From Cinnamomum chago (lineage: Eukaryota > Streptophyta > Magnoliopsida > Laurales > Lauraceae), in the NCBI GenBank assembly GCA_038049695.1, contig CP142453.1, forward strand, positions 114,406,001 through 114,470,000: 64,000 bases of DNA. Direction: 5' to 3'. Positions within the stretch are counted from its first letter, which is position 1. Each line of letters begins with the position of its first letter. A model generated the notes under the pieces. The model saw only the letters and a program-made list of their open reading frames with translations, ran no database searches and was not told where the DNA came from. This document shows, one piece after another, positions 23,701 through 37,200 of the stretch. Made by a program: the position numbers and the translations under genes.

Positions 23701-24208
23701 AGAAACAGTCATATAAAGTGCTGCTCTGTTTCTTTCAATATGGTACAAGAACTAAACAACTCCATTCTTCTTTCTTTTACAGCAAAGACACTGAGACATA
23801 CCTGCCTCAAATGCACCGGTCTCTCACCCATCGCAGAACAAATGGCCGCAAGATCCGCTTCAGAATCAGCAATTGCTTGCCGTAATTGAGCTCTTAACCG
23901 ATTTGCCTGGTCGACCTTTCTTCTGTATACTTCAAGACACTCTTGCTCCAGCTCAAGTAGCAATTTGTCCCTCTCAGCATCTGATTCTCCCACTTCATCC
24001 CATATCATCTACTCAACAGCAAACATAATAACAAGTAGGGGGCAAAAAAAACAGAGGAAAGAGAATGAGAATCAATATTGTCTATTTACATGCATTTCTT
24101 GGTAAATGAGAGATCTCAGAGAGCTTTAGAGAAGACCTGAAGTTCATATAGAAGAGATCCACAAGTTGTCTCCATTTGCAAAATCTGGTCCTTGGGAAGA
24201 TTTGACAT
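20739..24208 (-). CDS. MAP65-3: 65-kDa microtubule-associated protein, MAP65-3/PLEIADE-like
   Basis: Twelve coding exons on the minus strand: 24208-24137, 24008-23802, 23649-23398, 23322-23113, 23037-22882, 22801-22642, 22522-22371, 22261-22174, 21974-21901, 21812-21738, 21651-21399, 21313-20739. All junctions are GT-AG and the frame is kept, giving 757 residues. The N-terminus ([36 protein letters not shown]) starts a long coiled-coil rod for dimerisation. The conserved microtubule-binding core is in exons 7-9 ([34 protein letters not shown]). The long basic tail with [10 protein letters not shown] and EYSFEERR is the MAP65-3 type. This PRC1/Ase1 family bundles antiparallel microtubules; MAP65-3 holds the phragmoplast midzone in cytokinesis. 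The tail carries many Ser/Thr-Pro sites (ATPSTVSVP), fitting cell-cycle phosphorylation. It is ~50 residues longer than the Arabidopsis protein as I remember it. Confidence 0.92.
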
Positions 24209-24603
24209 GGTGAAGGTATAGTTTGATGACTCTCTCACTTTGTAGCACTTTCAGAGATCTGACCAGAACCTATAGATAGATAGATAGAGGGTGACAAGAG
24301 AAATGGAAGGTTTTAGGGCTTGATAGATAAAAGGAGCGTTGGGGGAGAGAGGAAGAATAGGATCTTCTTTTTGTAAGGTTGGTTTGTCTTTTAATGATGA
24401 AAGTTCTTTTTTTCTCTCACTGAGAGGGAATAGGGATTCGACCGTTTGGTTTCTGGGCATTTGAATTTCAGATAGATGTGTATCTGTCTCCTTTTTCCAC
24501 TCTGTGTGGCTGTGCCCATTCATATGTATATAGTAGTCCATGAGTCTATGGTGCTGTATAGTCTGGCGGTGTACACTACCTTTTTTTTGGGCTTGGGGCT
24601 TCT

Positions 24604-25110
24604 ATAGACTGAAAAATTGAGCATAATACATTAATGGTTATTTTTGTTTTGCACATATCTTGAGATTCACAAGATATTATGTGATCAAAATTGACCACAT
24701 AGCTGTTTTCAGCCGCCCAAACATATCCAGCGGTTTTAATATTGTATTTGGAGCCTACATATCACAACAAATTATACTCAATGGCTCACGGTTTGTGGCA
24801 CATATCTCGAGATTGGTGAAGATTCAACGGTTGAAATTTAATTACATGATCATATTTGACCTTGTGAATATTTTTAATGGTTTGGATCTTGATTGGGCTT
24901 ATCAAAGTTGGAGGAAAAAAAAAACTGGATTGAGCGTAATTAAAAAAAAATGGACTGAGCGTGATTAAAAAAAACTGAACTGAGCGTGATTATGCATAAA
25001 TACTGTAGCTCCGCGTCTTCTTTTTTTTTCCTTCTCTCTCTCTATTTTTCAACTACCTCATCAAAGGGGCTGTAGAAAGTAGAGTCATTGTCTCTACTTC
25101 TTCGGTTAAA
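24604..25110 (-). mobile_element. Fragment of the Harbinger-like tandem-unit family (one unit)
   Basis: In reverse complement this stretch matches 37650-38060 closely (tcaagatccaaacc, aaatttcaaccgttg, ccaatctcgagatatgtgc, tgtggtcaattttgatc). It also matches the gagctacagtatt block of the element at 53684. Only one internal unit is present. A short A-rich tandem repeat (gagcgtgattaaaaaaa, three copies) lies at 24925-24995. Clear terminal inverted repeats are not visible, so this copy is truncated. Confidence 0.65.
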
Positions 25111-25179
25111 ATGTAGTGCGAAACTATTTTTTCAATCCTCTATCCATCTCAAAGGGGGAAAACATGTACAGTGTATACT

Positions 25180-25834
25180 TAGGGATGTCAATGGACCGGG
25201 GCGGGGGCGGGGGCGGGGGGCATGGTCTCCATCCCCGTACCCGCTTAAAAAATCTTCGTTCATCCCCGGTCCACCCCCGCTAACGGGTATAATTTTCATC
25301 CCCATCTCCATCCGCGGGTAAATTTATAATCCCCGTCCCCGTCCCCGCTTCCCCCGTACCCGCCTAAGCCTAAGCCTTTTTTTTTTCTAGCCTTCCCCCA
25401 GCTTCCTTGCAACAGGAGATCACACTTGAATCAAGGGTATGAGAAATATTATGACACTTTCAGTACACGAACATCAATAGAGAACTACTCCTAAAAAATC
25501 ATATATATAACAGCGAAATCAAACCAATCACTGCTGCCACGAACACCTGATACATACATTCCTATGAAAAATAACAGCACATAAATCACTAAATGTCATA
25601 ACACCGTAGGTACACTACATATATATTTATTTATTTATTTAGCGGGTAACGGGGACGGGGCGGGGCGGGTACGGTGCGGGGGTAAGGGTAAGTCTATCCG
25701 CACCTCCATCCCCGCACGGGTTTATACGGGTATCCCCGTATACGTCCACCGTCCAATACGTATAGTCCATCCCCGGTCCAAACGGGACGGGTTTGGACGA
25801 ATACTCATTTTTCTCCGGTCCACTGCCATCCCTA
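25180..25834. mobile_element. GC-rich hAT-type MITE, 655 bp
   Basis: The left end TAGGGATGTCAATGGACCGG and the right end ccggtccactgccatcccta are inverted repeats of the TAGGG type typical of plant hAT elements. The flanks tgtatact (25172-25179) and tgtatatt (25835-25842) agree at 7 of 8 bases, the hAT target-duplication length. Near the ends are runs of gcgggggcgggg and ccccgtcccc; the middle is AT-rich. There is no transposase. It lies between MAP65-3 and PCRK, upstream of the MAP65-3 start. Confidence 0.85.
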
Positions 25835-25842
25835 TGTATATT

Positions 25843-27415
25843 TAGTTTGCATGAGTGAGGCGCGTTGTTTGATGATGAATATACCTCGTGAGTGAGTCAG
25901 ATGGTCAGTAGTGGGCCACACCTCAAAATTCTCATCTGTCGAATGATTTCAACCTTTTGACCAACACAGCCTCTGAATTTGACTGTCAAAGGCAGACTCA
26001 CTCAAACCTGCTTCGTGTTTGCTGTCGTGTACAGGGCCAACAAAAACCAGTTTCTGCTAACTCATGGCCCCAACGGCCAACCCACACTACCGGATCGGCC
26101 TCCCATGGGTTTGGAAATCCCACAGCTCTCGGATTATGACGCATGCTTTTCATCTTTCTTTCTGGGTTAGTTTCTGCCTTAATTTTTGAATAATTTTAGC
26201 TCGTTTGCTCTATCAAAATAAAAAAAATTTATGTAATTATTTGTCCCAAAATTTATTGTAATTTGTCTTGTTCTGTCCAAATTTTATAATTTCGGGCAAT
26301 TAGTCTGATTCGTCGGTTTAAAAGTGAAAGAAAAAAAAATTCTGACTTTTTGGCTTAAAGAGATTAGTGGGTTTCATTATGGAGCAACACATGTATTAAA
26401 ATCTCAATAACCATATGGGTGTCCTTATATCAACTAATCAAATTTTATTCCGATAAAAAAATATCTTATAATGAATAAGCTAACCAAGTTTTACTCTAAT
26501 ATGAAATATCCATTAAATATAAATTGACATATTACATTGATTTAATACAATAAATTATATGAATTATATATTATTTTTTTAATATATATAATACTTTTTC
26601 TCCAAAATGTTTCACCAGAATTTTTGAATCAGCCAAAATATTTTATTTGGAGGCCAAACCGAAATAGGGTCCAATCCGAATTTTGTAATACTAGTGACCA
26701 GCATAATCTAAGAGAGTCTGGCTAACTTGAGTGGTAAGCCACTCTCTTGGGTTATTTGCTGACCTTTCGAGACAAGTAAGGTTTCCAAGTTTATAAATTA
26801 TATTTTCACGAACCGAAGGTTCAGTCCACTAAGATCACATCGATGCTGGGCCAATATATAACATTTCCACCAAATATGATCATCCCTTTGTTTCCCTTGA
26901 TTGCTAAGCATCCATGCACGCTGAGAATTTCCAAATTTTGCATGCTTGTAGGGAACAATAGAATCCATCTCTCACTTGTACAAGATATCAAACACTAAAA
27001 ACAACGGAGCATCTGGATATATATGAGCCCCACATTCATCCAAGCCTTGTGACCTTGTAATTTTCATTAAACTGTGTGATTCAATCATTCTAAAAGAACA
27101 AGATGCAAGAGTGATGGAAAGGAAAGACAATCGATGATCAAGTTTTAATTTTGATATGCAATAAGTTTGACTCTCAGTTTTGAAAGGACTAGAAAAAATT
27201 TTATCTTCTCCTCTCTGGCACAAGTTGGGATGGTCATCTCCTGAAGAAAACCCAACTAATTTTAAGAAAATGTAGCTCCTAAAATTTATACAGGGAGCCC
27301 ATCTCGTCCTGCCAACATTCACTATAGATAGAATACATAATTGTGGAGAACCTGTCCTGTTTGTATGGGATTTCAATCATCAGTCAAAGACAGTTAGTAG
27401 TACATCAGCAAGAAC
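25843..27415. other. AT-rich spacer, nothing recognisable
   Basis: Between the hAT MITE and the PCRK stop codon I see no gene. Part of 27000-27415 is presumably the PCRK 3' UTR. Open frames on the minus strand near 27000-27376 resemble no family. Confidence 0.5.
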
Positions 27416-30400
27416 CTATGGCTCTTTGCCTTTTTTCTGCATGACTGTAAATCTTCTCCTACCAACCACATCTGCATGTGCCCTCAGTTTAGCAAGGTGA
27501 ACCATTCTCTTTGCAGAATATTTGGGACCATCAAACTGATTTTCCCTCTGATCATCCATGTCCACGTTGGTTGCAGAAGATTCATCATCTGCCTCCCAAG
27601 GGACCCCATTTTCTACACTTTGGACAGCTTGCTCCAAGCTCTTCACCACCTCACTCATCTTTGGGCGCTCTTTTGCGAGCTTTGATAAACAACTGTCTGC
27701 TAACTTGGCTATCCTCCGCGCAGCACTAAGAGAGTACTGATTCCCAAGCCTCTGATCAATTATCATGCTGAATCTCTTACTTTCTGAAGGAAACTGTTTA
27801 ACCCAATCCAAAAGCTTATGTTCACTTCTCGGGCGGTTTCTATCCAATGATCGTCTACCTGTAAGGATCTCATACAACACCACTCCAAAACTCCACACAT
27901 CACTCTTGGCTGTGAGACGGCCGGTCTCAATGTACTCAGGGGCTGCATAGCCATGAGTCCCCATAACCTGATCATCAAGAATGAGCTTGTGAGCAAGGTA
28001 GGTAGGTCACATTTTGGTTGGGGTGCATTTGATGCATCATGAATCACTTTGGAGAAGTAATCACATTAGATAGGATATTGTTTGCTGAATTTTCTTCACC
28101 GTCAGGAATCAGAAAATATTCAGATCACTAATGATAAGGTTTAAGGCCAACAAACATTAATGTTGTGCGAAGGTTTTGCAAATTATACTAGAAAAGTTTA
28201 TACTATTCCGACACTTAAATTGATTATTGATGGTTCAGCAGACTGACCGTTCAAGCAAAATATGTACATACCGCTGTGGATACATGAGTTTGCCCTGCTG
28301 ATGGCCCCTCCCTAGCCAGCCCAAAGTCTGATAGCTTTGGCTTAAAGTTTTCATCTAACAGTACATTAGAGGCTTTAAAATCTCGATATATCACCTGTAC
28401 AATTGAAGGCAGAACTATTAAAAAGCCATCTGAATATGAAGATGAAGGAGAGGAGCAATAAGAAGGAGATGAAGAAGAAGAACAATAAGTGGAAGGAGGA
28501 GAGGAGGAATCGGACAATAAAATGATTTAAGCCACCCAGTCGGATATAGACATAATGATAGAAACATTGGTCGTATCCGAGTTAGAAGAGCAGAGAGAAG
28601 ATAATAACAGTGAAGAAACAAATTTCACTGGTGTGGTGACCCAGTCTATCTCCTTTGGTGTGGAGATGACTGATTATGAAGATATGGCCCTACAGACAGA
28701 TCTGGTGGTTGCAAACATTTTAGCTGACATAATTGGTAGTACTAGTTTGCTTTAATGTTGCTCTAATTTGATGTAATGGTAATTCTTCCTTTTTAAACCA
28801 TACTGAATTTGCTGGAAGTTGCCTATACCAACAAAATGCATGACAAGCCTCACCAACTTAATTTCTTGAAATTGAATTTGCATCTAGATTTGTTTTTGGT
28901 CTACTTGATGGGGAAAAAATCTAATTTGAAAAGGCCGACGAGGCTATAAATAGTTAAATTAATTAGAAACAGACTAAAATTAAAATAGTAAGTGAGAATT
29001 AGTTAGAGGCAGCCTCTAATAAACTACTCCCAAGCATCAAGATGATAAAAGTTTCATAAGCTACCTGAACTTCCAACTCCTCGTGCAAATAAGCCAGTCC
29101 TTGAGCTGCACCTAAGATAATATGTAGCCTTGTGTTCCAGGGAAGAACAGGGAATGCCCTGTTGAATAAATGATCTTCCAGGCTTTTATTTGACATAAAC
29201 TCATAAACCAATAGCCTTTGAATCCCCCTTTCACCATCTACAGCACAATATCCCACAAGTTTTACAAGATTTGGATGCTCAACAACGCTGAGAAATTGAA
29301 CTTCAGCAATCCATTGCTTATGACCCTGAATGAAAAGTTTTTGAGGAAAAAAAAAAACAGAGCTGTAAGAAACCATTTTTATTTCTAGAAAACAATAGAA
29401 CTAAATCAAACCAACCGTGCACATTGAAAAACAGACAGAGAAAGAGCACTTTACAAAAGAGAAAACTAGCAATGCCACATTGGTATGACTTGAGGAATGC
29501 GCCACATCACAAAGTAAATAACGTAAAGAGCTATCCTCCATCCCTTAACAAGGAAATCAGAAATAGAGATACAGAAGCAATTCTCCTGAAAAAGTGTTCA
29601 CACTTCACATCCATCTATGCATAAACTTGTTTAGTGACTAAAGCTAAACTGATGACCTAGTCATAGCTCACAAGTAGATTTTTAATGGGGCTAAGATAAA
29701 AGAATAAACTACGTATTTTTCGCATACATCCATTGTTCCTGCAGTAGAGCTACCCTGCCAGCTTGTCCACAAGTGAGGATGTTTGAGTGGTGAACATATT
29801 TTGAAGGATTAAAGCTGCTCATCTTCTAATTAGCAAGGATAAAACTGCATACCATCCATCCAATATTAGAATTTCAAATAACAACAGACTATCAATCATT
29901 TAGGCATCCTGAACGGATCACATTTAACGATTAGTAACCCGATAAAACAAGATTATAAGAACTTTTTTTCCTTTTATTGATAAGTTGCCTTTAACCCACA
30001 ACCTCAAGGTTGCAACAATGAGCACCCTCCACTGTCCGAATGGAGAAAAGAATCAATTAGCACAGAATTTATAAGTAGATGGAATTCTTATTTTTTCGCA
30101 AGTTTCAAAATGATGTTTAGCAGACATTTATTTTAAAAGCAAAATTATTATAGACAGTTTGTCAGGCCAAATCAGCCCTAAGGTGCAAAGCATCAGACAC
30201 CATGATTAAAATCAAAGGATTCCAGTTATCACCAAGTCAATGACATTTTCCCAATACTGCAGGTAGGCCTACTGCTATTTCCTACATAAACAGACCCAAG
30301 AACTGGTTTTATACAGATCCCTCTTTCTTGCTGGTGCCAAACCTCCTCCTTTGAACTTGAACTGGTTTTATATACGCGTGTAGTCGCGACATTGGGAAGC

Positions 30401-30979
30401 AATGGTTATGCATGAGAAAATAAAACAAGACAGAAAAGTGCAAAAGAGTCATCAATAGGTGCAAGGGGAAAATAGAAGATGTATGTTATCATCACTTGAA
30501 TTCCAACTTACAAAATTGGCAATGGAACTGACTAATTGAATAAGAAGTCATCTTTTCAATAACTGCAACTGCTCATTTTAATTTTTCCAGACTTAAAAAG
30601 TGAAGTTGGTTACCTGCAATCCATTTGTGTTGAGCTTTTTAATGGCGACCACAATCTGTTTGCCATCACCATTAGGAGGTCTGATGAAACCTTTATAAAC
30701 ACTCCCAAACCCGCCTTCTCCAATCTTAAGCAAGAGGCTGAAATCGTTTGTGGCATTCCTCAGCTCTGAGTATGAAAATACACACAAGTTTTGCGCCTTC
30801 TCCTCATACAAGGCCGGGATACTTCGATGCGAGGACGACACTGTGCTGGCCGTCGAAATTGAAAAGGAGCTACCAGGTACTGCAGCTGAGTTATCCAATT
30901 TTGACCCCTCCACCGATACTGGTGCGGATTTCTGCTCACTAGTCCTAAATCTCCTCTTGAAATAACAGAAACACTTCAT
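27416..30979 (-). CDS. PCRK: Receptor-like cytoplasmic kinase, PCRK1/PCRK2-like (RLCK-VII)
   Basis: Four exons on the minus strand, 30979-30614, 29325-29065, 28394-28272 and 27967-27416, join in frame to 433 residues. All kinase landmarks are present: P-loop GEGGFGSV (about residue 98), VAIKK lysine, [16 protein letters not shown], catalytic [12 protein letters not shown] (an RD kinase), DFG, the AAPEY activation-loop end, and [21 protein letters not shown] Ser-rich N-terminus and a ~70-residue C-terminal tail flank it. [11 protein letters not shown] at the start and [14 protein letters not shown] before the kinase fit the PCRK group. These kinases relay signals from pattern-recognition receptors and support salicylate-dependent immunity. 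There is no Met-Gly myristoylation site; Cys3 and Cys5 beside basic residues suggest S-acylation at the plasma membrane. The subgroup call is by recognition, not alignment. Confidence 0.88.
28430..28760 (+). other. Acidic coding-like stretch in PCRK intron 2
   Basis: On the strand opposite the kinase gene, 28555-28755 is an ATG-initiated 66-codon frame ([31 protein letters not shown]). It is preceded in the same frame by Glu-rich codons interrupted by stops (about 28430-28545). Its composition differs from the AT-rich intron around it. I do not recognise the family. It may be a remnant of a captured or retroposed gene. Confidence 0.35.
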
Positions 30980-33900
30980 TTTAGAAAGAACAGGCGATGG
31001 TTTTCAATACCCAAGTGCTCTTGGGATTTTATTCTTTTTCCATCGAAAGCTTCCACAATCTGCATCAATCATTCTCCAGCTCACTTTGTTTCCAGCATTT
31101 GGGTAGGTGAAAATAACATCAACAACACAAAAAAATGAGAAAGATTGAAACTAACAAGAAGAAGGAAGGAAACCCCGATTGTCAAACAAAGACAAAAAAG
31201 GAAGAGAAACGAACACCACCCCAAGATGGAAAACTGAAAAACAGACAAAGATAAGAAGTATAAAAGAAAGAAGAAAGAGAACCCAGATGGAAAAACCAAG
31301 AAAAATGAGTTGAAAAAGAGGGAGCAGAGAGCACTAACGATTGAATTCGTGCTTAAAACGGTGAAGGGATAACAATAGCTAAAACAGAACCGAAACCCAT
31401 ATCAAGAAAAGAAGAGAAACCCGTGAAGGAGAGGAAAAAAAAAAGTGAGATACGGCCAAATCAAAAGCAACAGCGGATGAACATGCAAACATGTGACAGA
31501 GGGTGGTCAACACGCAAGGAAGCAGGTGAGGGAAGAAGTCAAAATCAATAAAGGAGACTGGACTGGTTAAGGTCAAAACAGGCAAGTTAGGGCAAAGCTA
31601 CCACACAGCAGCATGTGCAGGGGGGCAGGGGGCAGCCTTGATAAATCCAATCCATTCAATGGTTTTAACACGCATGATGAGATATATATATAAAATATTA
31701 TTCAAATCAACAATATGCACCCCGTTGGATTAACTAAATGCTGAACTCACATTATTCAACTTTATTAACTTTTTATGAAAATAGAAGTTGGACATAAATT
31801 TAAAATCAACAAGTCAACCTAAAGGTAAGCCCCACGAAATACACTCTGAAGTTATGTAAGCAAATAATAGGATGTGTGTAAATGATGATGGGCGGATTAG
31901 ATTTCTTAAGCCCGCCCACTTGCATATGGGCGCTGCATCTGTATGGTAGCTTTGCCTACAGTTACGCAGAAAAAGACGCTAGATTATATTAGAAGAGTAA
32001 GAGAGAGGCCTGTTGTGTGTTGTGAACTAGGACCATTGAATTTCTCTTCGTTTTCTTCTATTATCACAGACCGTGGCTTCTCGAAATTCTGAATTTTCTG
32101 CTTAGTCCACGCAGTGCTAAGGTGAATTAAATAAGAAAATGGTCTCCTTCAAGTGTGGTATAGTGCCATGGAGCCTGCTTGGAACACCTTTTATCAGTGC
32201 AGTCCCACACAAGTTTACTATTAGCTCATGGTTTGATTTAATCTAAAAAAATCTATCGTTAAAATAAGAAATACATCCCATATGACAGGTGTTGACAAAA
32301 GTACACACTTGCATTCCTCATACATTTGAAAAAACAATATGTAATAGTCTAATAACCTCTTTGGCAAGTTTGGTTTGTTTGAAATAGAGTTGATCCAAAT
32401 AAAATCTCTTTGCAATAGAGTGATTTTAATTAGATCTTTTTATGAATAAACTAGTTTGGCATGTCAGATTTGAAAAATAAAATCCCAAAATTTGTAATAT
32501 GGTAAAAGTTTTATCAACAAAATTGTCATATTGTAAAAGTAGTCTAACAATATTGTCATGTAGTAAAAGTTGTACTTAAATTTATCATTTCATAAATTTT
32601 ACATGGGCAAACTTGTCAAAGAAAACTTCAAAAAAAAAAAAAAAAAGGGCTTTCATTGTTGTAGAAATTCATGTTTGCTTCATACATTCATGCTTATTTG
32701 AAATGGTTATCTTTTTTTTTTTTTTTTACTTTTTGAAAAAAGAAACGAAAATGTGTTAAACCTAATTCAATTGGACATATGTAACTTTTCACAAATGATT
32801 TAAAGCACTCAAAATATTTGTTTAAATCAGCTTTAGGTCAATTAGACTCAAAAAGTAGACTTTGCATTTCATTGATCTTTTTTCAATATCATTATTTGAA
32901 AAAACAAAAAATATGAATGCTTCACGCCTATCCGACTTGAATGTTCTCTCAAAATAAAGAAATCAAAGGACTAAAAGAAATATGAAGTTAATAAATTTTA
33001 AATTATTATAAAATCCAAATGACCCATTAATCAATTGAACAATTAAACAACAACCCACATTAGAAAACATAAGAAAATTTCGAAAATTATAAAAGAAATA
33101 TAAACAAACAAACAAACAGAGTTGTAATCCTTGTTAAAAGAAAGAAGAGATTTTTCTCATTGATAAACAAGGAGAATATGGAGAAACGTAGAAATGGAGT
33201 TATATTTAATTGCACGTGCCATGACGGCATGACTCCGTCATTTGGGTCAATTGATCCCCATATGTGAGGATGTGTACTTATGATAAAAAGAAGAGCAAGC
33301 AGAGATAGGAAGCAAGAAAGGGAAATTTTAGGATAGAGAAAGAGCATGTAATACTAATGTAAGAAACACTTTCATATGAGAAAAATAGGGACATTTTCTT
33401 TGTGGGAGTGATGAGATTGAGAGATACTATTAGCAACTTTCTCAAAAAACCACTTTCAAATAGCTTCAAAATCTCTACTTAATGGAAATAAAGATACGTT
33501 CTCGTATAATAATACTACTAGTGCTATCAAAGGGCCAAGGGTTAGGCTGGGCCCTCAATATATGCAGGGCCAAGCTAGGGTGAGTTGAGGCTCTCAGAGG
33601 GCCTGTGTATCTAGGGCCTTACACTCCCTCAAGAGCTAGGGCAAGGCTTAGGGTTTAAAAGCTAAACAAATAATTTTATCTTTACTTTTTCCTACACCGC
33701 TATCAAGCATCGACTTTAAGCCAGCTATATATTAAATATTTTTAAGAATCTTTTTTTATTTATGCGTTACAAAGTACTCTCTCTTGTTGCTCATATACTA
33801 ACTTCAGTAATGAATGCATCCATTCATTGGTAAAGAACAAATCGAAATCATTCATTTCTCCCTTTCATTTTCTTATGTCTTCGACGAAGAAGAAGAATAC

Positions 33901-34191
33901 CCAAAACTCTAGAGAGCTTCTCTATTGATCAACAAGCAGACAACAACGCAGATTTAGGTTCGTTTTCTCCATTTCCTCTTTCTTTACTCTCTCTAAAATT
34001 TTCATTTCACACTTACGTGTTTTAAACATTATCAAAGTCTAACCCTTGTAGATCAAAATTGAATTCTAGGGTTTTAATTTTGAAGATAAGTAGTACGTAT
34101 ATTTATGCCATCTTTAAAGATGATGATGCATTCTCTCTCATTTATCTTTTTGGAAGATTGGTTATATGAATATGCATACATACATGTCATC

Positions 34192-34228
<37 letters not shown>

Positions 34229-37200
34229 CATTATAAATCTTTCTTGTGAATAGATCACAAGTTCGAAAATTGTAAATCTTTCTATGGGGATCACCTTGAT
34301 GTGTGTCATCAAGGGCTTGAAGTGGGATCGAGTGCTTCTTATATGGATTAAAGTTGTGTCAGATATTACTAGGCGAGATCTCACATGGGATCTATGGTTG
34401 GGAGCCCAATGGTGTCCATCTAAGAGGAGGAAATGGTAAGTGCTCTGCTTTCAAATCAACCCACATTTCCGTTGAAAACCAACCTAGTGAGCATAAAATT
34501 TGGTACAGTGGAAATTTAGATAGCATTTGGTTCGCTGTATAAAGGTTGGAATGGAATGGTCATTCCAATGAAATGATCATTACCGCGTTTAGTTCGCAAA
34601 AAAGTTGTGGAATGACCATTAATTTCGGAATCACCATTCCTTTATGCATAGGAATGGTCATTGCACTGGAAAGGTAGATGAATGACCTTTTCATTCCTTT
34701 ATAAAAATAAAATAAAATAAATTCCCTCTAATCACATCAAAACCCTACCCTTCTCCCGATTGTTTTTCCCCATTTTTGCAAAACGAAAACCCTAGGCAGT
34801 CTCCATCTCTCTCCTCTCCGTGCCTTCTTTTTTTTTTATACGTGCCTTTTTCTTTTCCAACTATCATCTTTTAAATGAAATCTCCAAGTGATAGTGGACA
34901 AGAGCCTAGGGGGTTTAATTGGGAGCAAGGGCAAAGGAGAAAAAACTTCCATGGAAAATTTACTTGAAGGCGGGTATGTAAAATCCACCAAAGAGTTTTA
35001 AAAAAAGGTTTGGGAAGGGGGGTTGGGGCAATATGTAAATTTTTTTGAGAGTCCTGTAGCTAAAAGTCACCCAAGAATTTTAACAAACTTGGAGGTCACC
35101 ATTTGGGGAGGGTGGAATATTTCTTTGAACCTAAATGTTGCCGGAGAATTTTAACAAATTTAGAGGGGACCATTTCAGGAAGAGGAAGGGAGGGCTGTAA
35201 AGGACCAGGAAAAAAAAACTGTAGACAGAATTTTAAGGGTGAAATCAAACAGCAAGGACAACCCTGATGAGAATCAAATTTGATACAGGGAGATTCAAGT
35301 TGGGGGGATACCAGAGGTGGGTTCCATTGGGCCCTCCCTCATGCATGTTACCAAATGCTCCAAGGATCGTTGGCCCTTTTTAACCATTCACTTCATGATC
35401 CATTAAATAGATGGTCTCAAGATTATCACATCATGCCACTTTTTATGTACTAGGGATCTACAATAAAAGGTTCACACCTTAATCTTATGGAATGCGTCAA
35501 AGAGGGCCATATACATGCAGGGTATGTTCATTTATTAGAATTTCTAACATGAATTTATTATATTATGGTTTTTTAAACATGATGTGACATCTTATCCACT
35601 AGCATTTGTAAATGCTATGTTTCTTCATAAACATTTCAAAATTTCATCTACCTAAAAAAGTCTCAAATGACTTTTGGGAATTCAGGAATTCAAAGCCTTT
35701 GCTTTTTGATGAATTTTCCGGATGCTCAAGTACAAGGGAGCATTCAGGAATTCCACCATGTTTGAGAATTTCAAGATTCTCTAAACAAAAATTCCATGAA
35801 TTTCAGTAAAGAAACATGCCCTATAGGGTGATTTCCCCCGAGGACCCAGTTGAATGCATGCCAAATGAGGGGATAGTGTCAACTGTTGAGAAAGGTCTCA
35901 GTGCGAATTCAATTTTGGGAATAATCATCCCAAGCGGATCTTCTCACTGTTAATTTAAGGATCTCAAAGTTTACTGTATCTTTAAATCACACTTTCTATA
36001 AATTAAGTCTACCAATTCCCCCCCCCCCCCAGGGTTGATTGATTCAACCCGTCCTAGTATCCTACCCTTTCTATCAGATCCCATCCTTCTAGGTCTCATC
36101 CATCCACTTATCCTACTTATCTATCTTTGGCCCATGAAGAATCCCATGCAGGTATGATGTGTGGATGGACAAGATCCAGTAGATGAGTAGTAACTGGATA
36201 AACAAGATTTAGTGGATCAATGTAGGTCCCATATAGATGATCAACATGGAGACATTAGTAGGATATATCATCTAAGTAGGTCCCATGTAGATGAGTGGAT
36301 GGGTCAGATCTTGTGGTAGATTTAATACTTGGGCATGGAGAAGGATGGATGTTTATATCTTTCATGAGTCCCACATATACAAAATTTTGATCACTCAAAC
36401 TAATAGTTATATTTATTTTATATAATATTAAAAATCATAAAAAAAGAATAAAATAATGATAATTTCCATATGACTTCCTTATTCTGGGCAATGTTCTACT
36501 TCATATATGCGGTCAAGCTCATGGGGCTCACATAGACACTTAATAATAAGTAGGGCTTGGCTACATGAAAATGTCTTCTTATGGATAAGACTGTAAAAAA
36601 TACCCAATCCTGTCAAATTATCTTAGCCCTTGATTTAACAGCCCGCCATAAAATTTTGGTCATCTTTTATCGATGTATTTCTTAAAACTTCGATCTAACG
36701 GTGGATAAAAGTTTGATGAGATTGAAATTTGGCCTAATGTGAGATCATGAGAGGATGAGAGAATAAAAGGGCCCACACTTATCAAAGGCGGGCCTAAGTG
36801 GGTCCCATGGAGCTGGATTGCATTTAAGGTTGCTTGTAGGATGACATTTCTCCCCATTTTGCCAATAAGAATGAAATTTACTCCCCCACTGTACACGAGG
36901 GACAATGATTTTGAGCAGTTTGTATCCATAGATGGACCTATGGTCTCATAGGATACCAATTCAAAATGATGCATGTGATAGTGAGGCTTGTTCGTTTGCA
37001 ATTAAATATATATGAGTTGAATACCTATGAATTTATGGGAAAAAGAACTCTACCAAAGGATTATTAAAGATGCCAGAGGGGAAGGGTATAAGGTGAAGTT
37101 GTAGATACACATTCACCTACCAATGTATTGAATTACTAGGTGATGGTTGACTATTCATTTCCCACCTTCTTTTAATTCTATATTTGATTTTCATTTTTAA

